13,433 bases of DNA from positions 1 to 13,433 of the forward strand of contig CALPQA020000015.1 in the NCBI GenBank assembly GCA_943325595.2. Reading direction: 5' to 3'. Shown in pieces: positions 1-6,068 of the stretch. The notes under the pieces are model-generated. The model saw nothing but the letters and a program-made list of their open reading frames with translations, did no database searches and was not told where the DNA came from. The position numbers and the translations under genes were made by a program. This stretch comes from Auritidibacter sp. Marseille-P8566 (GTDB lineage Bacteria > Bacteroidota > Bacteroidia > Flavobacteriales > Flavobacteriaceae). Position 1 is the first letter of the stretch; every line of letters starts with the position of its first letter.

Positions 1-282
1 GCTGGTGGTAAAATGAAAGAAATGGGAACTACACATTGGTCTAATCCTAATACAGATGCTACAAATAGTAGTGGTTTTACTGGACTTCCTGCTGGAAGCA
101 GGGGTCGTAATAGTGGTTTGTTTAGTTCAATTGGAAATAATGCAACATGGTGGAGTGTGTCTGAATCTATTAGCTATCCTGATTACGCATTTACTTGTGG
201 CTTACAATTTGATTTTGAATTTGCAATACGAAATATTCATCCTAAAAATTATGGTTTTTCTGTTCGTTGCATAAAAAATTAA
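1..282 (+). CDS. FISUMP-domain surface protein, C-terminal fragment
   Basis: The reading frame is open from base 1 and stops at 280-282, so only the last 93 residues are present; the gene begins outside the window. The Met codon at 13 is internal. Seen: HWSNPNTDATNSSGF, then LPAGSRG, a Gly/Asn stretch, ATWWSVSES, and the terminal GFSVRCIKN. This order (HW, N-x-GATN-like, LPGG-like, WWS-E, GFSVRC at the very end) matches the 'Fibrobacter succinogenes major paralogous' (FISUMP) domain, found at the C-terminus of many secreted or surface proteins of Bacteroidota and related to formylglycine-sulfatase-like or C-type-lectin-like folds. The biological role of such proteins is mostly unknown. Nothing in the neighbouring genes indicates its function. 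There is no T9SS-type sorting domain after the FISUMP end. Confidence 0.8.
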   Translation, partial: AGGKMKEMGTTHWSNPNTDATNSSGFTGLPAGSRGRNSGLFSSIGNNATWWSVSESISYPDYAFTCGLQFDFEFAIRNIHPKNYGFSVRCIKN

Positions 283-361
283 TTATACAACTGAAAATTG
301 AAATAGAAAACAGAATACTGAAATTATATGATAAATTAAAATCCCTAACTGCCCCAAGCTA

Positions 362-384
362 GGGCGAGCGTCACGCTCGTGCCC
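362..384. repeat. GC-rich inverted repeat
   Basis: The stem pairs 362-365 (GGGC) with 381-384 (GCCC) and 366-370 (GAGCG) with 374-378 (CGCTC), around a TCA loop, with a 2-nt bulge (379-380). It stands out sharply from the A/T-rich surroundings. From memory, similar 'gagcgtcacgctcg' islands recur between genes in flavobacterial genomes, so it may be one copy of a dispersed family; that cannot be tested inside this window because only one copy is present. Confidence 0.55.
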
Positions 385-410
385 ACATAGTAAAAAATAA
401 TTTAAATCAT

Positions 411-436
411 GAGATTGCCGCGTTCCTCGCAATGAC
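411..436. repeat. Short repeat-like motif with ATTGC/GCAAT ends
   Basis: The segment contains ATTGC (414-418) and GCAAT (429-433) flanking a GC-rich centre, followed by GACATTC. It resembles the short dispersed palindromic motif 'attgccgcg...ctcgcaatgac' that I recall from intergenic regions in several bacterial groups, including Bacteroidota. The stem is only 5 bp, so the assignment rests on recalled sequence similarity. Confidence 0.3.
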
Positions 437-495
437 ATTCTAACACCATTACGGATAGGACTAAAGGTTTCGACGATAATAGAATAAAAAATTAG

Positions 496-554
496 AATCT
501 GAAATAAATTTAGATTAACAAATCAAAAGTTAATTTCAGATTGACAAATCTAAA
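496..554. repeat. Overlapping inverted and direct repeats
   Basis: AATCTGAAAT (496-505) is the exact reverse complement of 533-542. TTTAGATT (509-516) is the reverse complement of 547-554. In addition, the 13-mer starting at 512 recurs at 538 with one mismatch, a direct repeat 26 bp apart. The two inverted pairs interleave, so both stems cannot form as one simple hairpin. In DNA this AT-rich some of this may be chance. Confidence 0.4.
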
Positions 555-565
555 CATAAATAATT

Positions 566-632
566 AGCCCCGATAGTAGCGGCATCCTGTTGAGGCGGGG
601 TTCGCCACAACAGATACAGCGCATAGCGGGAC
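566..632. repeat. Long imperfect hairpin, REP-like intergenic element
   Basis: An inner stem pairs 587-592 (CTGTTG) with 608-613 (CAACAG) and, after an A/A mismatch, 594-597 (GGCG) with 603-606 (CGCC) around a GGGTT loop. Outer arms pair CCCG (569-572) with CGGG (627-630). The layout 'agccccgatag..gcggcatcct' / 'atagcgggac' matches my recollection of a repetitive intergenic hairpin very common in Flavobacterium genomes. It could be a REP/MITE-like sequence or a terminator-associated element. Neither side has a strong T-run. Confidence 0.55.
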
Positions 633-678
633 AAATCGTGTGTAAAAACGAGAATTGCTGCTCCTAAAAAATAAAAAA

Positions 679-1131
679 CTATTTCAGAATTTGATTGGCG
701 TGGTCTTTGGTTTTTACATCCGAAATAACTTCGTCGATAACGCCATTTTCATCGATTATGAAAGTCGTTCTGTGAATTCCGTCATACTCTCTACCCATGA
801 ATTTTTTAGGTCCCCAAACGCCAAAGGCTTGAATCACCGATTTGTCTTCGTCGGCCAAAAGTGGGAAAGGAAACTCAAATTTGTCTTTGAACTTGGCTTG
901 CGCTTTTTGAGAATCGGCACTTACGCCTAAAATGGCATAATTATTAGCTTGAAAGCGTTCGAAATTGTCTCTCAAATCACAGGCTTCGGCGGTGCAACCT
1001 GGTGTACTTGCTTTTGGATAAAAGAAAACTACTAATTTTTTGCCTTTGTAATCGGCTAATTTGTGGGCAGTTCCATCTTGGTCAACTCCCGAAAATAAGG
1101 GTGCATTATCACCTTTTTTTAATGTTGTCAT
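679..1131 (-). CDS. bcp: Thioredoxin-dependent peroxiredoxin, Bcp/PrxQ type
   Basis: A cytoplasmic thiol peroxidase that reduces H2O2 and organic hydroperoxides and is recycled by thioredoxin. At 150 residues it has the normal length for the Bcp/PrxQ subfamily. The AhpC/TSA thioredoxin fold covers nearly the whole protein. The signature STPGCTAEACDLRDN at about 42-56 holds the peroxidatic Cys46 and, five residues later, Cys51 as the resolving cysteine, the usual arrangement in atypical two-cysteine PrxQ enzymes. The GIHRTTFIID segment near residues 118-127 carries the conserved active-site Arg. There is no signal peptide. It is transcribed alone, divergently from nth with 88 bp between the start codons, and runs toward the repeat-rich gap at 283-678. 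Confidence 0.95.
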   Translation of the reverse strand: MTTLKKGDNAPLFSGVDQDGTAHKLADYKGKKLVVFFYPKASTPGCTAEACDLRDNFERFQANNYAILGVSADSQKAQAKFKDKFEFPFPLLADEDKSVIQAFGVWGPKKFMGREYDGIHRTTFIIDENGVIDEVISDVKTKDHANQILK

Positions 1132-1204
1132 TGTCTTCTATTTTTAATTGCTACTCTTTTTTGAAATTGAAATTTAATGCATTTATTGTAGTAAATTTAC
1201 GATT

Positions 1205-1231
1205 CAAATTTAACGAAAAATGAATAAGCAA
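1205..1231 (-). promoter_or_regulatory. Possible bcp promoter, TAnnTTTG type
   Basis: On the minus strand, TAAATTTG (1205-1212) fits the Bacteroidota -7 consensus TAnnTTTG exactly. A TTG (1229-1231) lies 16 nt upstream of it, somewhat closer than the usual spacing of about 19-21. Transcription from here would give a leader of roughly 65 nt for bcp. The elements overlap the start of nth, so the two genes would compete. The short spacing keeps this tentative. Confidence 0.3.
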
Positions 1232-1879
1232 GAACGAATAACATTTGTTATTAATACGTTAAAAGAAAAATATCCCAGTATTCCAATTCCTTTGGACCAT
1301 AAAGACCCGTATACTTTGTTGATTGCTGTTTTACTTTCAGCACAATGTACCGATGTTCGGGTGAACCAAATTACGCCTTTATTGTTCGCCAAAGCGGATA
1401 ATCCGTATGATATGATTAAAATGTCAGTAGAGGAAATAAAAGCCATCATTAGACCTTGTGGATTGTCGCCAATGAAATCGAAGGGAATTCATGGCTTGTC
1501 GCATATTTTAATTGACAAACACGGTGGAAAAGTACCGCAAAGTTTTGAAGCCTTGGAAGAATTGCCTGCGGTGGGACATAAAACGGCAAGTGTGGTAATG
1601 TCGCAAGCTTTTGGAGTTCCCGCTTTTCCTGTGGATACGCATATTCATCGCTTAATGTACCGATGGAATTTGACGAATGGAAAAAATGTAGTACAAACGG
1701 AGAAAGATGCCAAACGGATTTTCCCGATGGAAATTTGGAATGACTTGCACTTACAAATCATTTGGTACGGCAGGGAATATTCTCCTGCTCGGGGTTGGGA
1801 CTTAGATGCAGATATTATTACCAAAACCATTGGCCGAAAATCGGTTTTGGATGATTATTATAAAAAAAAATCCCGATAA
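1220..1879 (+). CDS. nth: Endonuclease III without iron-sulfur cluster cysteines
   Basis: A base-excision-repair DNA glycosylase/AP lyase expected to remove oxidised pyrimidines. Its 219 residues are close to E. coli Nth (211). The helix-hairpin-helix region is LEELPAVGHKTASVV (112-126), with catalytic Lys121. PVDTHIHRL (137-145) contains catalytic Asp139. The N-terminal part shows the family segment LLIAVLLSAQCTD (33-45). Odd: the C-terminal [4Fe-4S] motif (C-x6-C-x2-C-x5-C in E. coli) is absent. The expected first Cys, in the equivalent of GRYTCIAR, is Ser188 in GREYSPAR, and no Cys occurs in the remaining tail, which ends in Lys-rich DDYYKKKSR. The catalytic residues argue that it is active; cluster-less members of this family are known. 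The start is ATG at 1220 after an A-rich leader. The stop codon sits inside a terminator hairpin. Confidence 0.93.
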   Translation: MNKQERITFVINTLKEKYPSIPIPLDHKDPYTLLIAVLLSAQCTDVRVNQITPLLFAKADNPYDMIKMSVEEIKAIIRPCGLSPMKSKGIHGLSHILIDKHGGKVPQSFEALEELPAVGHKTASVVMSQAFGVPAFPVDTHIHRLMYRWNLTNGKNVVQTEKDAKRIFPMEIWNDLHLQIIWYGREYSPARGWDLDADIITKTIGRKSVLDDYYKKKSR

Positions 1880-1893
1880 AATATCGGGATTTT
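1867..1893. terminator. Bidirectional Rho-independent terminator
   Basis: A perfect 12-bp inverted repeat: 1867-1878 (AAAATCCCGATA) pairs with 1882-1893 around an AAA loop. On the plus strand it ends in TTTT and would terminate nth, whose stop codon (1877-1879) is inside it. On the minus strand a run of nine T follows the GC core (A-run 1862-1870), so it would also terminate the convergent sigma factor/47-residue gene transcript, which stops at 1896-1898. The longer T-run makes the minus-strand direction the stronger one. Confidence 0.88.
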
Positions 1894-1895
1894 GA

Positions 1896-2039
1896 TTAGT
1901 TAGCTAAAATTTCAATTGACATTTTACCAACTTTAATTACGTTCAACGCTTTTGAGTAATTAAGTAAAAACTGGATTGTTTCTTTTTTTGGTAAAACTTT
2001 TGAACCTTTTAAAGCTTCTTGAGAGTAAATTTTCGCCAT
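1896..2039 (-). CDS. Conserved-looking 47-residue basic protein, function unknown
   Basis: A short ORF encoding 47 residues: it starts MAKIYSQEALKGSKVLPKKE and ends MSIEILAN. It has coding character: it begins 56 bp after the sigma factor gene on the same strand, has an AT-rich leader like its neighbours, and stops 2 nt before the arm of a strong terminator that would serve it. From memory, near-identical small proteins (MAKIYSQEALKGSKVLPKKET...) occur in other Flavobacteriaceae; no search was done. It is Lys-rich and soluble, with no signal peptide, membrane helix or cysteine. Residues 18-36 could form an amphipathic helix. Linkage to the sigma gene suggests co-transcription and perhaps a regulatory link, but no function can be assigned. 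Confidence 0.75.
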   Translation of the reverse strand: MAKIYSQEALKGSKVLPKKETIQFLLNYSKALNVIKVGKMSIEILAN

Positions 2040-2095
2040 AATTAAATTAGATTTAAATGCTATTTAACTATAACGTACGATATTACAAAAAAGTA

Positions 2096-2680
2096 TTAAT
2101 TGGTTAAAATAATTTGATGTTTGTCAATAACTTTTCTCAAATTCATAATTGCGTAACGCATTCTACCTAAGGCAGTATTGATGCTAACACCTGTCATTTC
2201 TGAGATTTCTTTGAAACTTAAATCTTGATACATGCGCATCATTAAAACTTCTTTTTGTTCAGAAGGAAGTTCTTCGATTAATTTTCTCAAATCGTTTTCG
2301 ACTTGTGCCGTAATTAATTTGGATTCGATATTGGGAACGTTGTCCGACATGATGGAGAAAATTGAAAATTCTTCTGTTTCTCTGTTCATCGGCATTTTTT
2401 TTGTTCGTCTAAAGTGATCGATGATTAGGTTATGAGATATACGCATCACCCAAGGCAAAAATTTACCTTCTTCGTTATACGAATTTGATTTCAAGGTTTT
2501 AATCACTTTAATAAAAGTATCTTGGAAAATATCATCCGAAATATCTCTGTCAGATAATTTGGAATAGATAAATCCGTAAATTTTAGATTGGTGTCGGTTA
2601 ATTAAGATAGACAAGGCGTTTTCATCACCTGCTATGTAATTTTTTACCAATAGTGCGTCAGGGGTTTGTACATTAGCCAT
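2096..2680 (-). CDS. ECF-like RNA polymerase sigma factor
   Basis: A sigma-70 family factor of 194 residues, typical for the ECF group. Region 2 covers about residues 20-92, with the core-binding and -10-recognition segment DISDDIFQDTFIKVIK (46-61) and FLPWVMRISHNLIIDHFRR (74-92). Region 4 covers about 135-182, with LPSEQKEVLMMRM and the helix-turn-helix LSFKEISEMTGVSINTALGR (154-173). The linker (about 95-130) is of ordinary length, without a C-terminal SnoaL-like extension. No anti-sigma gene of the FecR or zinc-binding type is adjacent; the only companion is the 47-residue gene downstream. It is therefore unlikely to be the regulator of the neighbouring glucan locus, and from memory it resembles a sigma factor shared by most Flavobacteriaceae. 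A candidate promoter lies at 2778-2810. Confidence 0.93.
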   Translation of the reverse strand: MANVQTPDALLVKNYIAGDENALSILINRHQSKIYGFIYSKLSDRDISDDIFQDTFIKVIKTLKSNSYNEEGKFLPWVMRISHNLIIDHFRRTKKMPMNRETEEFSIFSIMSDNVPNIESKLITAQVENDLRKLIEELPSEQKEVLMMRMYQDLSFKEISEMTGVSINTALGRMRYAIMNLRKVIDKHQIILTN

Positions 2681-2777
2681 AAAAATACTTTTTAGTCGTT
2701 AGATTAAAATTGGAGAAATATCTCTAAAAAGTAGTTTTCTACTATAGGCAAATGTTAAATTAGAATTAAATTATATC

Positions 2778-2810
2778 CAAATATAACATAAATTATAATT
2801 AAAAAACAAA
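2778..2810 (-). promoter_or_regulatory. Promoter of the sigma factor gene, Bacteroidota consensus
   Basis: On the minus strand, TTTG (2807-2810) is followed after 21 nt by TATATTTG (2778-2785), an exact match to the -33 TTTG / -7 TAnnTTTG consensus of the Bacteroidota primary sigma factor. The predicted start near 2771 would give a leader of about 90 nt before the ATG at 2680. The leader contains two very short inverted repeats (2713-2724 and 2730-2743), too weak to call a riboswitch. The region has no other gene. Confidence 0.6.
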
Positions 2811-2854
2811 TTCGAAATGAAAATTTAACATATTTGACACAATATAAAATAGAA

Positions 2855-2881
2855 AACGCTTTCAACATTGCTGAAAGCGTT
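2855..2881 (-). terminator. Terminator of the glucan utilization operon
   Basis: AACGCTTTCA (2855-2864) and its exact reverse complement (2872-2881) form a 10-bp stem with a 7-nt loop. On the minus strand the stem is followed by TTTTCTATTTTATA. It lies 48 bp beyond the stop of the last GH16 gene, so it most likely ends the six-gene transcript. It also insulates the sigma factor promoter at 2778-2810 from read-through. Confidence 0.8.
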
Positions 2882-2928
2882 AATTATGATTGATAAAAAA
2901 ATAGTAAGAAATATACCGTAAGGACGAT

Positions 2929-3687
2929 TTATTGATACACTTTGATATAATCTATACTGAAATCTTGAGGGAAAATGTTATTGTCAACTTGAGGTCCACC
3001 AAAATTTCCGCCGATAGCCAAATTCACTATGATATAGAACGGTTGGTTGAACGGCCATACATCTTCGTTTTTAACTTCTGGTTGAAACACATAAACAGAT
3101 GTTCCATCTACAAAAAATTCTATTTTATCCTTTGTCCAATCCATTGCGTAAATGTGAAAACCCTCTTCAATGGTTTCAAATTTCGTTTTCTTGGTATTTA
3201 TTGTTTCGCCATGGCTGTCTTGTGTGTGCAAAGAAGTGAAAATTGTATGAGGTTCCCTTCCGATATATTCTAGAATATCGATTTCACCACTTTTCGGCCA
3301 ACCTACTTTTGAAATATTGGAACCTAACATCCAGAATGCAGGCCAAATTCCATGTCCAACAGGTAATTTCGCTCTTGCTTCGAACCTTCCGTATTGGAAT
3401 TGTTTTTTATCTTTTGTAGTGATTTTAGTAGACGTGTAAACTCCATCTTCATAATTGGCATGAATAACCAAATTCCCGTTTACTAAAGAATGATTTTTGT
3501 AGGTATAAATTTGGCGCTCGCTGTTTCCCCAACCGCATAAATCGGGACAACCATTTCCTAGATCAAAATTCCAAACCGATTCATTTAGGACTTTAGAATC
3601 AAAATTTTCTTCCCAAACTAGAGTACGTTTTGTATTTTGTGCTGTACAAAAATTTATAAATAACAATGCAATTAAAATCTTTTTCAT
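2929..3687 (-). CDS. GH16 beta-glucanase (laminarinase type), single domain
   Basis: An endo-acting glycoside hydrolase of family 16, expected to cleave beta-1,3 or mixed beta-1,3/1,4-glucan. At 252 residues it is a bare catalytic domain. The active-site motif GEIDILEYIG gives Glu135 (nucleophile), Asp137 and Glu140 (acid/base); the extra residue between Asp and the second Glu is the bulge typical of laminarinases. WPAFWMLG (115-122) and the terminal IDYIKVYQ are also family hallmarks. The N-terminus MKKILIALLFINFCTAQ looks like an ordinary signal peptide cleaved near TAQ, although Cys14 leaves a lipoprotein possible. There is no sorting domain, so a periplasmic site is likely. It is the last gene of the operon, 6 bp after the GH3 gene, which fits further trimming of imported oligosaccharides. 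Confidence 0.93.
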   Translation of the reverse strand: MKKILIALLFINFCTAQNTKRTLVWEENFDSKVLNESVWNFDLGNGCPDLCGWGNSERQIYTYKNHSLVNGNLVIHANYEDGVYTSTKITTKDKKQFQYGRFEARAKLPVGHGIWPAFWMLGSNISKVGWPKSGEIDILEYIGREPHTIFTSLHTQDSHGETINTKKTKFETIEEGFHIYAMDWTKDKIEFFVDGTSVYVFQPEVKNEDVWPFNQPFYIIVNLAIGGNFGGPQVDNNIFPQDFSIDYIKVYQ

Positions 3688-3693
3688 TTTTGA

Positions 3694-5988
3694 TTAGTTA
3701 GAATAGTGAAAGTTCATTTCCAAATTTGCAGCAGAACTTCCGCCTATGAATACTTTAAAATCTCCTGTTTCCGCTTCCCATTTGGAGTTGGCTGTGAAGA
3801 ATTCAATTGTTTTTTCATTAATTGTAAATGTTATTTTTTTAGATTCATTAGGTTGCAATTCTACCATTTCGAATCCTTTTAATTCTTTTACCGGTCTTGT
3901 AATACTTCCTATCAAATCCCGAATATACATTTGAACCACTTCTTTTCCAGCGACTTTTCCAGTATTTTTAAGAGTCACAGAAATTTGAATTTCTCCATTT
4001 TTAGAAAAGGAATCCGAACTTAGTTTCAAATCTGAATAGTCAAATTTAGAATAACTCAAGCCGTACCCAAAAGGATATAAAGGTGTGTTTTTTTCATCAG
4101 AATAATGCGACCAAAAAACGCTTTCAGGCTCGTTCAATGTTGGTCTTCCTGTGTTTTTGTAATTATAATAAATTGGCACTTGACCGATACTTCTAGGAAA
4201 AGTCATTGGCAGTTTACCACTTGGATTATAATCTCCGTAAAGGACCTGTGCAATTGCATTTCCACTTTGAGTTCCTAATTGCCAAGCTTCCACAATGGCA
4301 GGAATGTGAGCATCTGCCCAAGGAATTGTTAAGGGACGACCGTTATTTAATACCAAAACAATATTTGGATTTGTATTATAAACAGCTTCCAATAATTCTT
4401 GTTGTACACCAGGCAAACCTATTTCTGTTCTGCTTCTGCCCTCACCTGTTTGCAAACCGTGTTCTCCCAAAACCATAATTACCACATCCACTTGTTTGGC
4501 TAAAGTAATAGCTTCTGCAAATCCACTTTTATCGGTAGTATTAATTTTTGTTTCCCAGATAAATTGGGTTCTTCCAACAGTTACATCAGCACCTTTTGCA
4601 TAGGTAAGTTGGTTGTCTTTGTATTGTTGCAAACCTTCTAAAACAGAAACTGCAGTATTATCATCTGCAGCAATTCGCCAACTTCCCAAAGGACTGGTTT
4701 TATCATTTGCCAAAGCACCGATTAGCGCTATTTTTTGTCCTGATTTTTTTAATGGTAAAAGTTCTTTCTCGTTTTTCAATAACACAATTGACTTTTTAGC
4801 CATGTCTAAAACATCGTTTTGAAATTCCTGTTTTCCAACAGTCTCTTTTTCGCGTGTTTCATCGCAATACTTGTATGGATTTTCGAAAAGTCCCAATTCA
4901 AATTTAACTCTCAGAATTCTTTTTACGGCATCGTCAACGAAATCAATTTTTACTTTTCCTTCCTTAACTAATGCAGCCAAGTGTTCCACATAAGCACTGG
5001 ATTCCATATCCATGTCTGAACCTGCATTTAAAGCAATTTCAGCGGCATGTTTGCTGTCTTTAGCATAGCCATGGTTCATCATTTCACCAATTGAACCCCA
5101 GTCTGAAACTACGAAACCTTTGAAATTCCAATCCCCTTTAAGAACTTGTCTTTGCAAATACGCGTTTCCAGTTGCAGGAATCCCATTTAATTCATTGAAG
5201 GAATTCATAAACGTTCTTACACCAGCATCAACAGTAGCTTTAAAAGGCGGGAAAATAGTGTTTTGCAATGTTGATTCGCTTACATCGACCGTATAATAAT
5301 CACGTCCCGATTCTGCGAAAGCATAACCCGCAAAATGTTTGGCACACGCTAAAATCGTTTTATTAGAATTAAAATTTTCACCTTGAAAACCTTTAACACG
5401 AGCATATGCAATTTTACTTCCTAAAAAAGAATCTTCACCAGCACCTTCCATAACACGTCCCCATCGGGCATCACGAGAAACATCAACCATTGGGGCAAAT
5501 GTCCAGTTAATTCCTACAGATGACGCTTCTTCAGCAGCCATAGCCGCCGATTTTTTTATGGCTTCCAAATCCCAACTTGCAGCTTCTGCTAATGGAATTG
5601 GGCTAATTGTTTTATATCCATGAATTACATCAAATCCAAAAAGCAATGGAATTCCGAGTCGCGTTTGTTCGACAGCAATTTTCTGAATGGCACGAACATC
5701 TTTAACGCCTTTAATATTCAGCATAGAGCCTACAAGACCGTTTTTAAGATCCGCATATTTTTTAGCTGCTTGTCCGTCTTTAGGTGTTGGACCCGTTATT
5801 TCCCAAAAACCATTGTATTGATTTAGTTGTCCTACTTTTTCTTCTAAAGTCATTAGTTTCAAAAGAGAATCTACTTTTATATCTAAAGTATTTCTTTTGT
5901 ATTCAATAGCGGTAATTGGTTTTGATGTTGAACAACTTAATGCAAATAAAGTCGCAAATACAATTCCATATTTTAATGGTTTTTTCAT
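3694..5988 (-). CDS. bglX: GH3 beta-glucosidase, BglX-like, periplasmic
   Basis: An exo-acting beta-glucosidase that releases glucose from the non-reducing end of beta-glucan oligosaccharides. At 764 residues it has the full BglX architecture: N-terminal GH3 barrel (about 40-370), alpha/beta GH3 C-domain (about 400-610) and a fibronectin-III-like domain (about 660-755). The nucleophile is Asp296 in GFVVSDWGS. Substrate-binding segments include ACAKHFAGY (214-222) and SRDARWGRVMEG (171-182). A likely acid/base is Glu516 in QTGEGRSRTE, by analogy with other GH3 enzymes. The N-terminus, with Cys19 in LFALSCSTSKP, is lipoprotein-like, though the lipobox is not ideal; no acidic residues follow the Cys, so it is probably not exported to the surface. 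It sits behind the possible attenuator at 6011-6049 and directly upstream of the small GH16 gene. The symbol denotes the family, not proven orthology. Confidence 0.93.
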   Translation of the reverse strand: MKKPLKYGIVFATLFALSCSTSKPITAIEYKRNTLDIKVDSLLKLMTLEEKVGQLNQYNGFWEITGPTPKDGQAAKKYADLKNGLVGSMLNIKGVKDVRAIQKIAVEQTRLGIPLLFGFDVIHGYKTISPIPLAEAASWDLEAIKKSAAMAAEEASSVGINWTFAPMVDVSRDARWGRVMEGAGEDSFLGSKIAYARVKGFQGENFNSNKTILACAKHFAGYAFAESGRDYYTVDVSESTLQNTIFPPFKATVDAGVRTFMNSFNELNGIPATGNAYLQRQVLKGDWNFKGFVVSDWGSIGEMMNHGYAKDSKHAAEIALNAGSDMDMESSAYVEHLAALVKEGKVKIDFVDDAVKRILRVKFELGLFENPYKYCDETREKETVGKQEFQNDVLDMAKKSIVLLKNEKELLPLKKSGQKIALIGALANDKTSPLGSWRIAADDNTAVSVLEGLQQYKDNQLTYAKGADVTVGRTQFIWETKINTTDKSGFAEAITLAKQVDVVIMVLGEHGLQTGEGRSRTEIGLPGVQQELLEAVYNTNPNIVLVLNNGRPLTIPWADAHIPAIVEAWQLGTQSGNAIAQVLYGDYNPSGKLPMTFPRSIGQVPIYYNYKNTGRPTLNEPESVFWSHYSDEKNTPLYPFGYGLSYSKFDYSDLKLSSDSFSKNGEIQISVTLKNTGKVAGKEVVQMYIRDLIGSITRPVKELKGFEMVELQPNESKKITFTINEKTIEFFTANSKWEAETGDFKVFIGGSSAANLEMNFHYSN

Positions 5989-6010
5989 TTAATGGTCTTC
6001 AATAATTCAT

Positions 6011-6049
6011 AAAAAACAACAAGAAGTAAATGATTAACTTCTTGTTGTT
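6011..6049 (-). terminator. Putative internal terminator/attenuator within the operon
   Basis: AACAACAAGAAGT (6015-6027) and its exact reverse complement (6037-6049) form a 13-bp stem with a 9-nt loop. On the minus strand the stem runs straight into TTTTTT (6011-6016), giving the shape of a Rho-independent terminator, although the stem is GC-poor. It lies in the only long gap of the operon (80 bp), 19 bp after the PKD-GH16 stop and 22 bp before the GH3 start. No TAnnTTTG promoter is visible between it and GH3, so partial read-through is the likely way the two downstream enzymes are expressed. The hairpin could alternatively stabilise the 3' end of the upstream mRNA. Confidence 0.65.
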
Positions 6050-6068
6050 GTTATAGGTATTTCAAATA

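Larger units (their letters stand above)
283..678. other. Intergenic region with several inverted repeats, no gene
   Basis: These 396 bp lie between the ends of two converging genes (FISUMP on +, bcp on -). I see no credible coding sequence. Most of it is A/T-rich, interrupted by three GC-richer islands at about 353-385, 411-436 and 566-632, each containing an inverted repeat (listed separately). Both flanking genes end here, so the hairpins could act in transcription termination, but none is followed by a clean T-run on either strand. Confidence 0.7.

Noticed and set aside
283..678. CRISPR array or small RNA gene in the repeat-rich gap
   Set aside because: The repeats differ from each other and are not regularly spaced, and I see no promoter-hairpin-terminator arrangement typical of an sRNA.
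655..930. 91-codon open frame on + opposite bcp
   Set aside because: It lies antisense over a clear peroxiredoxin gene, and its translation resembles no protein family; it is a shadow of bcp codon use.
1210..1449. 79-codon open frame on - opposite nth
   Set aside because: It is antisense to conserved nth sequence, with no family features and no leader of its own.
1862..1870. Nine-A run in nth as a programmed slippage site or sequencing frameshift hiding an Fe-S tail
   Set aside because: The missing cysteines should lie upstream of the run, where the frame is intact, and no Cys-rich alternative frame follows.
2096..2680. The sigma factor as dedicated regulator (ECF/anti-sigma) of the glucan locus
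   Set aside because: There is no FecR-like anti-sigma gene, the SusC lacks the extra N-terminal signalling (STN) domain ahead of its regulatory-like domain, and a terminator separates the two units.
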